Assembly (NCBI GenBank): GCA_002684755.1
Contig: NYVS01000119.1
Span: 6,290-12,006 of the forward strand
From: Phycisphaerae bacterium
Lineage (GTDB): Bacteria; Planctomycetota; Phycisphaerae; Phycisphaerales; SM1A02
Reading direction: 5' to 3'
DNA length: 5,717 bases
Positions 1 through 5,378 of the stretch are shown one piece after another. A program made the translations under genes and the position numbers. Every line of letters begins with the position of its first letter. Positions within the stretch are counted from its first letter, which is position 1. The notes beneath the pieces were generated by a model. The model did no database searches, had not been told where the DNA came from, and was given only the letters and a program-made list of their open reading frames with translations.

Positions 1-150
1 ACGGTCGATGCGGCGGAAGGCGCGGAGGTCGAGGTCTACTTCCGTCCGCCGGCGTCGTTCCTCGAGCCGGGAAGTCTGGCGACCGTGCTTCGACGGCGAC
101 TTCGGGGACGGCTCGAGCGATCGCGGGAGGTCGCGTCGAGCGACGAGTGA
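1..150 (+). CDS. C-terminal fragment of an unidentified protein (gene starts left of window)
   Basis: Frame 1 is open from the first base and ends at TGA 148-150, giving 49 residues that begin TVDAAEGAEVEVYFRPP and end EVASSDE. The frame has mostly G or C in third codon positions, as expected for coding sequence in a GC-rich genome. The tail from about residue 30 is arginine-rich (VLRRRLRGRLERSRE), consistent with a basic C-terminal helix. No domain or catalytic motif is visible, so I do not assign a function. The gene converges on the minus-strand zinc-ribbon gene that ends at 245. A GC-rich hairpin begins 9 bp after the stop. A different plus-strand frame is also open across this stretch and runs on into the amine oxidase, but its translation is arginine/serine-rich and low in complexity, so I prefer this frame. 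Confidence 0.55.
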   Translation, partial: TVDAAEGAEVEVYFRPPASFLEPGSLATVLRRRLRGRLERSREVASSDE

Positions 151-158
151 GACGCGGG

Positions 159-173
159 CGTCCGCTCCGGACG
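159..173 (+). terminator. Short GC hairpin after the partial left-hand gene
   Basis: CGTCCG (159-164) and CGGACG (168-173) form a six-base-pair stem around a CTC loop, just downstream of the TGA at 148-150. There is no run of T after it, so it is not a classical intrinsic terminator. A weak transcription-end or mRNA 3'-protecting hairpin is the most it can support. Confidence 0.25.
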
Positions 174-192
174 GATCGAGTCGTTCCCCTCG

Positions 193-233
193 GGTCCCTC
201 AGGTCCCTCATGCCTGTTCATGCATTCTCATGC
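193..233. repeat. Tandem 9-bp pair followed by three 10-bp-phased TCATGC repeats
   Basis: GGTCCCTCA occurs twice in perfect tandem (193-201, 202-210). Overlapping its end, TCATGC occurs three times at exactly ten-base spacing (208-213, 218-223, 228-233). The array lies between the convergent ends of the left partial gene and the zinc-ribbon gene, about 12 bp beyond the latter's stop. Ten-base spacing places every copy on the same face of the helix, which is compatible with protein binding. Replication slippage in non-coding DNA would also produce it. Confidence 0.6.
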
Positions 234-244
234 GTTCGCGGCGT

Positions 245-487
245 TCATTTCAGTTCGTCGTGATCCGTGGATCGAAGCAGACGTGCGGTCACGCGTCGGT
301 CGCAGGCCGGACAGTGGATCGACCGCCACGGCCGTCCCCGGGCCTTCCATCGAAGTCCCCCGAGTTCCCAGACCGACGTCCTGCCGCCACAGTGCGGGCA
401 CTCGAATTGCCAGTCGCGGGACTCCGATTCCATCGAGGCCGCGAGCGAGGCCGGGAGCAGGCGGAGCATGGCGTTTCGGATGCCCAT
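245..487 (-). CDS. Small zinc-ribbon protein, function unknown
   Basis: This gene encodes 80 residues. Two Cys-x2-Cys knuckles, CPHC at residues 30-33 and CPAC at 59-62, are separated by 25 residues, the layout of a four-cysteine zinc ribbon that binds one Zn2+. Between them lies a conserved-looking segment rich in W, G and basic residues (TSVWELGGLRWKA, about 37-49). The N-terminus is a short hydrophobic/amphipathic stretch (MLRLLPASLAASME, residues 7-20). The arrangement resembles small conserved hypothetical zinc-ribbon proteins of GC-rich bacteria; binding to nucleic acid or protein is possible but not shown. I took the ATG at 485-487, although no good Shine-Dalgarno precedes it. The in-frame ATG at residue 7 (467-469) is an equally plausible start. 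The stop is TGA at 245-247. The gene is divergent from the amine oxidase and convergent with the left partial gene. Confidence 0.72.
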   Translation of the reverse strand: MGIRNAMLRLLPASLAASMESESRDWQFECPHCGGRTSVWELGGLRWKARGRPWRSIHCPACDRRVTARLLRSTDHDELK

Positions 488-732
488 GCGGTGAGACTAC
501 CGTCACGGGCTCGCTTTCGACCGACCGCGATGGCGAGGCGACGATTTCGTCCGATGCCGGTTACCGTGATCGGCAACGATGTGACTCGGGGACATCGACG
601 CCGATGCCGGGAATGGAATCGGGTCGAGGTCACGTCGATCAATCGGGTGTCCGGAGACGGATGTATCGCCTGCGGACGCGTCGGAACGGCGGAGCGTGAT
701 CAAGGCGCTTTCGGTGGTTCGGGATGCATTCT

Positions 733-739
733 GGAGAGG
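733..739 (+). promoter_or_regulatory. Ribosome binding site of the amine oxidase gene
   Basis: GGAGAGG lies six bases before the ATG at 746. It decides the start: the frame is open from base 8, but the upstream translation is low-complexity and this is the first ATG with a good Shine-Dalgarno followed by a signal-peptide-like N-terminus. Confidence 0.7.
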
Positions 740-745
740 CGAACG

Positions 746-2338
746 ATGTCGAAGAACGAACAGGGCGCGGACGGCGATCCTCGAGGCTTGCAGGAACTGA
801 CCCGACGCGAGGTTCTCGCGGGGGCGGTCTCGATGAGCGTGCTGCCCACCGTGGCCTCGCGGCGAAGCCGTGGTGACCGAGACGTGCTCGACGTGCTGGT
901 GGTGGGCGGAGGCGTGTCCGGGTGCTACGCCGCGTCGAGGCTCGCGGACGCGTCACCCGAGCGTCGCATCGAATTGCACGAGCGTGCGGATCGCATCGGG
1001 GGACGCCTGTGGTCGGTGAAACCCGAAGGCATGACCAGGCAGGTCGCGGAACTCGGTGGCATGCGGATCGCCGACAACCAGACCCCGCTCCTCGGCCTCG
1101 TCTCCGCGCTGGGATTGTCGGTCGATCCCTATCCAGCCACCACCGCGCAGGACCTCTACTACGCCCGCGGCATCCGAACGCGGGCTTCGAAACTGCTCGC
1201 CGGGCCGGGTTCCGGTTTCCTGGTTCGCAAGGATCTTCGCGGCCGGACGGTCTCGGAGCTCTTCGACATCGTGGTCAAGAAGGCGACCGGGCGTGCGAGC
1301 TGGTCGAGCGGGGAGGTGCAGACCATCGTCGAGACCCTCCGGTATCGGGGGCATCTCCTTCGCGATCTGCCGTACGAGTGGGTCTTCGAGGACATCCTCG
1401 GCCACGAGGCGGCGAGGATGCTCGTCTTCGCGATGGGGTACGGGAGACCCAACACCAGCGCGGCGATCTTCATCAAGGAGGCGATGCTCGATCTCTTCAT
1501 CGGCGGATATCGACACGTCCGTGGTGGATACCAGCAGGTGCCGGTCCGGCTCGCCGACCGGGCTCGGAAGCAGGGGGTCGACTTCCGCATGGGATCGGAA
1601 ATGATCGATCTCCGGTTCGACGGCGACCTGACCGCCGTGACGTTCCGGGATGCCGAGGGTCGGACATCGGTTCGGAAGGCGAGGAAGGTCGTCGTGACCC
1701 TTCCGATGTCGGCCTACGACCTGCTGCCGGATTCATGCCCGCTCCGAGGCGACAATCCGCTCGCCACGATGCGTGCCGCGATGCTTCCGGTGCCCGCCAC
1801 CAAGATCTACGTCAACTTTCCGACGCAGTGGTGGACCCAGATGAAGATCAGCTCGGGACGCTCGATCACGGACCTTCCCATCCGTCAGGTGTTCTACCTC
1901 GAAGACCCGAGCGGCCGTGGATTGACGCTCAGCCCCTACGTCTCGGGCGAGATCGATTCCGGTTTCTGGTCGCCGTTGCTGCCCACGTCGGGACACCGGG
2001 GCTCCGGTGATTCGCTCGCCGGAGAGACCATCCGCCGCGAACTTCGACAGATGCACGGGATCGAGATTCCAAAGCCGTCCGAGATCCTCTTTCGCGGCTT
2101 CCCCGGAGGGGCGGTGGGTCACGGGTGGAACATGTGGCGACCGGGTTTCGAACCCTCGAAGATCGTTCCCGGAGCACGACGGCCGATTCCCGGTCGCGAC
2201 GTGTACTGCGTCGGGCAGGCCACCAGCCGGATCCAGGGTTGGGTGATGAACACGCTGGAGACGACGGAATCCGTGCTTCGATCACGGTTCGGGCTGGGCA
2301 GGCCCGACTGGTGGCCGGCCTCCTACGAAGTCCAGTAG
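746..2338 (+). CDS. Tat-exported FAD-dependent amine oxidase-family protein
   Basis: This gene encodes 530 residues, a usual length for flavin monoamine/L-amino-acid oxidases. The predicted role is oxidation of an amine or amino acid using FAD, outside the cytoplasm; the substrate is unknown. A twin-arginine motif, TRREVLAGA (19-27), and a short hydrophobic stretch up to about residue 38 suggest Tat export of the folded flavoprotein. The FAD dinucleotide fold follows: VVGGGVSG at 52-59, an acidic/basic strand end LHER (77-80), then GGRLWS (85-90). ELGGMR at 102-107 matches the flavin-contacting ELGxMR motif of this family, and RGGYQQVP (259-266) aligns with its usual GG-x-x-x-LP segment. The C-terminal FAD-binding block is YCVGQATSRIQGW (487-499), where the common GE of this family is GQ; the GW near the flavin is kept. 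The gene is preceded by a good ribosome binding site. The MscS gene follows 136 bp later on the same strand, too far to assume an operon. Confidence 0.85.
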   Translation: MSKNEQGADGDPRGLQELTRREVLAGAVSMSVLPTVASRRSRGDRDVLDVLVVGGGVSGCYAASRLADASPERRIELHERADRIGGRLWSVKPEGMTRQVAELGGMRIADNQTPLLGLVSALGLSVDPYPATTAQDLYYARGIRTRASKLLAGPGSGFLVRKDLRGRTVSELFDIVVKKATGRASWSSGEVQTIVETLRYRGHLLRDLPYEWVFEDILGHEAARMLVFAMGYGRPNTSAAIFIKEAMLDLFIGGYRHVRGGYQQVPVRLADRARKQGVDFRMGSEMIDLRFDGDLTAVTFRDAEGRTSVRKARKVVVTLPMSAYDLLPDSCPLRGDNPLATMRAAMLPVPATKIYVNFPTQWWTQMKISSGRSITDLPIRQVFYLEDPSGRGLTLSPYVSGEIDSGFWSPLLPTSGHRGSGDSLAGETIRRELRQMHGIEIPKPSEILFRGFPGGAVGHGWNMWRPGFEPSKIVPGARRPIPGRDVYCVGQATSRIQGWVMNTLETTESVLRSRFGLGRPDWWPASYEVQ

Positions 2339-2464
2339 TGTCCGATGACGGGCGGAGGTCGCGATTCGATCGTCCATTTCGAATCCACGTCCTTCCGGAG
2401 TCGGGCCGATCGGGCCGTGGGAAGGTCGAGGTGGTACCTTTCCATGCCGCTCGGATCCGTCTGC

Positions 2465-2469
2465 AGGAG
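2465..2469 (+). promoter_or_regulatory. Ribosome binding site of the mechanosensitive channel gene
   Basis: AGGAG lies five bases before the ATG at 2475 and fixes the start inside a much longer set of overlapping open frames. Confidence 0.7.
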
Positions 2470-2474
2470 AAGCG

Positions 2475-3821
2475 ATGGCGATCGAAGACAAGAACACGAT
2501 TCCCGACAAGGTCGAGGGCGCCGTCGGCGAGTCGAGCGAGATCATCTCGGAGACGTTGAACGACTGGCTTGCGCCGCTCGAGGGCACGCCCTTCCTCTAC
2601 ATCGGCGTGGTCACGGTGGCACTGCTGCTGCTCCTCTGGGTCCTTCACCTGGTGTTCCGATTCCTGGTGATCCGTCCGCTCGTCGGCAATCCCCTGTTCA
2701 ATCGGTCGAAGTGGCTCAAGGCCCCGGACCTGATCGCCACCGGGGTCCTGTCGAGCATCGCCACGATGCTCTCGATCCTGTGCATCGGCGTGGTCGTCGA
2801 TCTGCTGCCCAGGGTCGGGGCCAGCTACGAGGAGGGGGCGACCCGGGTCGTCGACGCGCTCTTCGTCTTCTTCTGCGCGCAGCTGCTGGTCCGGGCGGGG
2901 CGTTTTCTCGACATCGTCTATTCGCGTCTTCCCTCGGTCGATCGTCCCGGCGCCCTGATGGGTTACGTCTCGGTCGGCGCGTTCCTCGCCTACGGCAGCG
3001 CAGTGGTCATCATGGTTTCGGTGATCCTCGACATGTCGCCGCTCTACTTCCTGACCGGGATCGGGGCCGCGTCGGCGATCCTCCTCATCCTGTTCCGCGA
3101 CACGCTGCTCTCGATGTTCGCGAACATCATCGTCACCACCGGGGATCTGGTCCGGGTGGGGGACTGGATCCACGTTCCGTCCAGCAGTGCGGACGGCTAC
3201 GTGATCGAGATCTCGTTGAACGTCGTCAAGGTGCAGAACTTCGACAAGACGATCACCGTGCTCCCGACCTACCTCCTGGTCCAGGAGGCGTTCGTGAACT
3301 ATCGCGGGATGTACCAGTCGGGCGGACGCCGGATCAAACGCTCGATCATGCTCGACCAGCGGATGATCCGGCCGCTCGCCTCCGCCGACCTGGACCGGCT
3401 GTCAGGCGTTCCGCTGATGAACCGGGCGATCGAGCTCCATCGCGCCGCGCCGGCGTCCGAACAGGGGGACGACCGGTTCACCAACAGCGGACTCTTCCGC
3501 CATTACGTGCTGGCCTATCTCCAGGCGCACCCGCGGATCCATCAGAAGGATTTCACGATGCTGGTCCGTCAACTCCAGCCCACCGCGGAAGGGCTGCCGC
3601 TGGAGCTGTACTGCTTCGTCGACGACACCGCCTGGGCCGCGTTCGAGGAGGTGCAGTCGACGATCTTCGACCAGCTGCTCGCGACGTTGCCGGTGTTCGG
3701 TCTGCGGGTGTACCAGGGCGAGAGCGACTTCCAGGAACCGAACCCCGAGACGAGAGGGCTGGAGGTCGACCCTTCGGCGTTCAAGGCGGCGGACGCGACG
3801 ACGAACGACGGGAACGCCTGA
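2475..3821 (+). CDS. MscS-family mechanosensitive channel, YbdG/MscM-like
   Basis: This gene encodes 448 residues. Its predicted role is an inner-membrane channel that opens under membrane tension to relieve osmotic stress. Hydrophobic segments lie at about 39-64, 84-112, 122-149, 161-186 and 188-219, giving five helices as in E. coli YbdG. The last one is the pore-lining helix (GIGAASAILLILFRDT, 195-210), followed by the beta-domain entry VRVGDWI (226-232) and the hallmark GYVIEISLNVVKVQNFD (241-257) with VLPTYLL (262-268). Further on, GGRRIKRSI (283-291) and the C-terminal block VRQLQPTAEGLPLELYCF (364-381) with FGLRVYQ (408-414) are, from memory, conserved between YbdG-type proteins and distinguish them from short MscS. 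The N-terminal 35 residues are acidic and soluble. Length is close to YbdG (about 415 residues). No partner gene is adjacent. Confidence 0.9.
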   Translation: MAIEDKNTIPDKVEGAVGESSEIISETLNDWLAPLEGTPFLYIGVVTVALLLLLWVLHLVFRFLVIRPLVGNPLFNRSKWLKAPDLIATGVLSSIATMLSILCIGVVVDLLPRVGASYEEGATRVVDALFVFFCAQLLVRAGRFLDIVYSRLPSVDRPGALMGYVSVGAFLAYGSAVVIMVSVILDMSPLYFLTGIGAASAILLILFRDTLLSMFANIIVTTGDLVRVGDWIHVPSSSADGYVIEISLNVVKVQNFDKTITVLPTYLLVQEAFVNYRGMYQSGGRRIKRSIMLDQRMIRPLASADLDRLSGVPLMNRAIELHRAAPASEQGDDRFTNSGLFRHYVLAYLQAHPRIHQKDFTMLVRQLQPTAEGLPLELYCFVDDTAWAAFEEVQSTIFDQLLATLPVFGLRVYQGESDFQEPNPETRGLEVDPSAFKAADATTNDGNA

Positions 3822-3827
3822 CGAACC

Positions 3828-3845
3828 TTCGTGGTCGTCCACGAA
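3828..3845 (+). terminator. Hairpin just after the mscS-type gene
   Basis: TTCGTGG (3828-3834) pairs with CCACGAA (3839-3845) around the loop TCGT, starting seven bases after the stop codon. No T-run follows, so termination is uncertain. The flanks carry a 9-bp direct repeat, ACGAACCTT, at 3821-3829 and 3841-3849, twenty bases apart. Confidence 0.35.
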
Positions 3846-4174
3846 CCTTGCCGAGACTCCGGAGGCCGGGGTTTCGAGTTTCGGAGCGAGGATGTCTTCC
3901 GGAAGACGAGAATCGGCGTGTAGACCGGCCGGTTCCGGGGTGCGTTCGTACTCGTTCGAGGCCAGGGGCGATCGTCCTTGACCCGGTCCGCTGTTCCGAA
4001 CCAGGGAGATGTCCCCATGTCGCCGCCCTTCATCCACGATCGGACCCCGTCCTCGGCCCGCCCCGGGTCCTCGTGTTCGTCGATCAGAAACGAGCAGGGT
4101 GGAGTTCGAAGTCTTCGAGCCCGGGTGAGCGATTTGCCGGGAGAATGAAAGCCGGTGCGGATTCGGGTTTGATC
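3846..4174. other. Gene-free stretch after the channel gene
   Basis: Open frames exist on both strands, but their translations look like random GC-rich sequence, start inside or run into mscS, and have no motif or usable ribosome binding site. The region contains a perfect 14-bp palindrome, GTCTTCCGGAAGAC (3894-3907), and a 10-bp palindrome, ACCGGCCGGT (3924-3933). It also contains most of a weak tRNA-like stretch (4091-4188). I see no complete gene here. Confidence 0.5.
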
Positions 4175-4188
4175 GAGACAACCGGTGT
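4091..4188 (-). other. Possible decayed tRNA-like sequence
   Basis: Read on the minus strand, the segment TTCGAACTCCACCCTGCTCG matches the T-loop-to-discriminator segment of the real tRNA-like gene at 4621-4710 at 15 of 20 positions, and CACCGG occurs upstream at nearly the same distance (41 versus 39 bases before TTCGAA). A GGT-x-G-x-CTCGA block falls near where a D-arm would start. However, the T-stem does not pair and the 5' acceptor strand fits poorly, so it cannot fold as a tRNA. It could be a relic of a duplicated tRNA or coincidence. Confidence 0.15.
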
Positions 4189-4543
4189 CGGCGTCGACGA
4201 CGAAGAACCCGATGCCGGCTTCGACGGCCTGCTCGTGCAGTTCGCCGATTCTGGACAGCGACTCGGAAACCGAAGGAACGGCTCGATCGCCTCTGGAGAT
4301 TTCGACGGTGACCTCGATGCCGTGGCCGAACGCCGTGGTCGGGCGCCGGATGCGAGGCCGACGCCTCACCATCAACGCCTCCTGCGAATCAGTGAATGCA
4401 GCGTCGACGAGGTCCGGGAGTCTTCGGAGTTCGTGATCGATGTCGAATGAAGAACAACTCGTCGGGAAGTGAAACCGGTCTGAAGGGATCTCCGGTTCGA
4501 TGATCGCACGCGCTTCATCGGCTCGTGCGATCCCCACTCGCAA
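4175..4543 (-). pseudogene. Coding-like remnant of an unrecognised protein
   Basis: Read from a TTG at 4541-4543, about 123 codons look protein-like, for example FDIDHELRRLPDLVDAAF and HEQAVEAGIGFFVVDADTG. By hand count of the better part (about 4175-4450), third codon positions are roughly three-quarters G/C while second positions are near one-half, which is a coding pattern. After the DADTG segment the pattern fades, yet the frame stays open to 3569, which would place about 250 bases antisense to the channel gene. An intact gene of that extent is unlikely, hence the pseudogene call. No ribosome binding site precedes the TTG, and no domain is recognised. The complementary plus frame is also open (to 4450) but less convincing. 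It may simply be chance open sequence in GC-rich DNA. Confidence 0.25.
4502..4532. other. Nine-base-pair inverted repeat
   Basis: GATCGCACG (4502-4510) is perfectly complementary to CGTGCGATC (4524-4532), with a 13-base loop that can close by two more pairs after one mismatch. No T-run follows on either strand. It lies between the 15-bp hairpin and the body of the coding-like remnant. It could be an RNA structure or an operator-like site. Confidence 0.4.
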
Positions 4544-4570
4544 CGTCGCCGGTCCGCAGGCCCGAACGAG

Positions 4571-4605
4571 ACGAAGGCACCGGTCGGTCGGACCGGTGCC
4601 TTCGT
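4571..4605 (-). terminator. Perfect 15-bp hairpin downstream of the tRNA
   Basis: ACGAAGGCACCGGTC (4571-4585) and GACCGGTGCCTTCGT (4591-4605) pair without mismatch around a five-base loop. It lies 15 bp beyond the tRNA 3' end in the tRNA's direction of transcription, the expected place for its terminator. The T-rich tail is weak (CTCGTTCGG). Twelve bases of the arm, GAAGGCACCGGT, are identical to the D-arm/anticodon-stem junction of the tRNA, which is unusual. Confidence 0.65.
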
Positions 4606-4620
4606 GGATGTTCGGGAGAA

Positions 4621-4710
4621 CGGACAGGGCGGGATTCGAACCCGCGGTACCGCTGTAAGAGGTACGTCGGTCTGGAAAACCGGTGCCTTCAGCCGCTCGA
4701 GCACCTGTTC
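4621..4710 (-). tRNA. Serine-type class II tRNA gene with UCC at the anticodon position; possibly non-functional
   Basis: On the minus strand the parts fall in order: acceptor GAACAGG, T8 G9, a D-arm with the serine-like loop GAGCGGCTGAA, anticodon arm CCGGT-TTTCCAG-ACCGA, a long variable arm (GTACC / 9-base loop / GGTAC), a perfect T-arm (GCGGG-TTCGAAT-CCCGC), CCTGTCC and discriminator G. The long variable arm, D-loop and G73 point to tRNA-Ser. By position the anticodon is UCC (glycine codons GGA/GGG), because the loop TTTCCAG is the reverse complement of CTGGAAA, a normal Ser-GGA loop. Defects are an A-C mismatch at pair 2-71 (or one extra A in an 8-bp acceptor, moving the 5' end to 4711), C-C at 10-25 and C-A at 27-43. 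CCA is not encoded. SerRS is known to recognise the variable arm and not the anticodon, so if the RNA is made it might carry serine. A pseudogene is the main alternative. It lies 34 bp downstream of the PEP-CTERM-like gene on the same strand. Confidence 0.75.
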
Positions 4711-4731
4711 CGGCTTGCTGTTGCGAAGCCG
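4711..4731 (-). other. Hairpin between the PEP-CTERM-like gene and the tRNA
   Basis: CGGCTT (4711-4716) pairs with AAGCCG (4726-4731) around a nine-base loop that can close further with one bulge. It lies between the stop codon at 4745-4747 and the tRNA 5' end. There is no T-run; it could be a weak terminator or a processing structure in a joint mRNA-tRNA transcript. Confidence 0.35.
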
Positions 4732-4744
4732 ACGGTCACGTGAG

Positions 4745-5332
4745 TCAACGGCGTCGTCCGCGGCCGATGGCAACGCCGCCCAGGAGGAGGCTCATCGCGA
4801 AGCCCGGGCCCGGGACCGCGGCGGTCAGGCTGGATTGCGTGAAGATCGTGGTCATGGTGCCGTCGATCCGGAGCTTCCCGGTGCCCAGGGAATGGAGGTA
4901 TTCCCTCGCGTCGAAGAGATCGTTGAAGTCGGAGAACGGTTCCTGCAGACTCGTTGCCCAGAGCAGGCTCTGCGACGAGCTCTTTCGCGCGCGGAACGTG
5001 ATTCCATGGTCGTCCCAGGGGTTGTTGATGTCCCCGTCGACCGGTCTCGTGAATTGCGAGTAGACCGCACTTCCGGGGAGGTAGCTGGCCGGCTCGGTCT
5101 CGCCGGCAAGCAGGATCTCCAGTTCGACGATTTGGAATCCGATGAAATTTCCACCCACGCCGGTGTAGTCGTGGAAGGTGTCGTCGCTGATCTTCGCTGT
5201 GACGGTCACGGCCTCCATGGTGCGTTCCGCGTCGAGGTACCCGACGAGCGAGTAGTCGTAGATGACGTCGGAATTCGCCACGGGGGCGAGGGCAAGCAGG
5301 CTTGCGCCCAATGCCACAGAAACATACTTCAT
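4745..5332 (-). CDS. Secreted protein with variant PEP-CTERM-type C-terminal sorting signal
   Basis: This gene encodes 195 residues of unknown function. An N-terminal signal peptide (MKYVSVALGASLLALAPVANS, residues 1-21) ends in a plausible A-x-S cleavage site. The mature part (22-172) is rich in D, T, S and beta-forming stretches such as GFQIVELEILLAG (65-77), has no cysteine, and matches no enzyme motif I know. The C-terminus has VPGPG (173-177), a hydrophobic segment MSLLLGGVAIG (180-190) and the basic end RGRRR, the three-part layout of PEP-CTERM signals, with PGP in place of PEP. In that family the tail is recognised by an exosortase-type membrane transpeptidase and the protein is sent to the envelope or outside. 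The start is the ATG at 5330-5332, preceded by AAGGAG; an upstream in-frame ATG (5375-5377) lacks a signal peptide at its N-terminus. The tRNA-like gene follows 34 bp downstream on the same strand. Confidence 0.8.
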   Translation of the reverse strand: MKYVSVALGASLLALAPVANSDVIYDYSLVGYLDAERTMEAVTVTAKISDDTFHDYTGVGGNFIGFQIVELEILLAGETEPASYLPGSAVYSQFTRPVDGDINNPWDDHGITFRARKSSSQSLLWATSLQEPFSDFNDLFDAREYLHSLGTGKLRIDGTMTTIFTQSSLTAAVPGPGFAMSLLLGGVAIGRGRRR

Positions 5333-5339
5333 GGTCTCT

Positions 5340-5345
5340 CTCCTT
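5340..5345 (-). promoter_or_regulatory. Ribosome binding site of the PEP-CTERM-like gene
   Basis: On the minus strand AAGGAG lies seven bases before the ATG at 5332. It supports this start over the in-frame ATG 15 codons upstream. Confidence 0.75.
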
Positions 5346-5361
5346 CTCGAAATATTGCATC

Positions 5362-5378
5362 CATGCCGGGGAGGCATG
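5362..5378 (-). promoter_or_regulatory. Small leader hairpin upstream of the PEP-CTERM-like gene
   Basis: CATGCC (5362-5367) and GGCATG (5373-5378) form a six-pair stem with a five-base loop, 16 bases upstream of the Shine-Dalgarno on the minus strand. It could lie in the 5' leader of the mRNA or be an inverted-repeat operator. No promoter elements can be fixed around it. Confidence 0.3.

Noticed and set aside
8..745. Plus-strand open frame extending upstream of the amine oxidase start
   Set aside because: The translation is low-complexity R/S-rich, overlaps the zinc-ribbon gene and the partial left gene, and the good ribosome binding site plus Tat signal place the start at 746.
1929..3173. 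Long minus-strand frame rich in D, R, E and Q
   Set aside because: It is the antisense shadow of the amine oxidase and channel genes, with charged repetitive composition and no start signal.
4185..4436. Plus-strand 83-codon frame rich in S and T
   Set aside because: It looks like the complement of the minus-strand coding-like remnant and has no ribosome binding site.
2345..4450. Long 701-codon plus-strand frame over the channel gene
   Set aside because: It is a shifted shadow of the channel gene; its translation is proline/arginine-rich and lacks any domain, whereas the other frame gives a complete MscS-family protein.
4621..4711. Reading the tRNA as a plus-strand gene, where the loop CTGGAAA would give a normal GGA anticodon
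   Set aside because: On the plus strand the T-arm would precede the anticodon arm, and the D-loop would be read as its complement. The arm order and D-loop fit only the minus strand.
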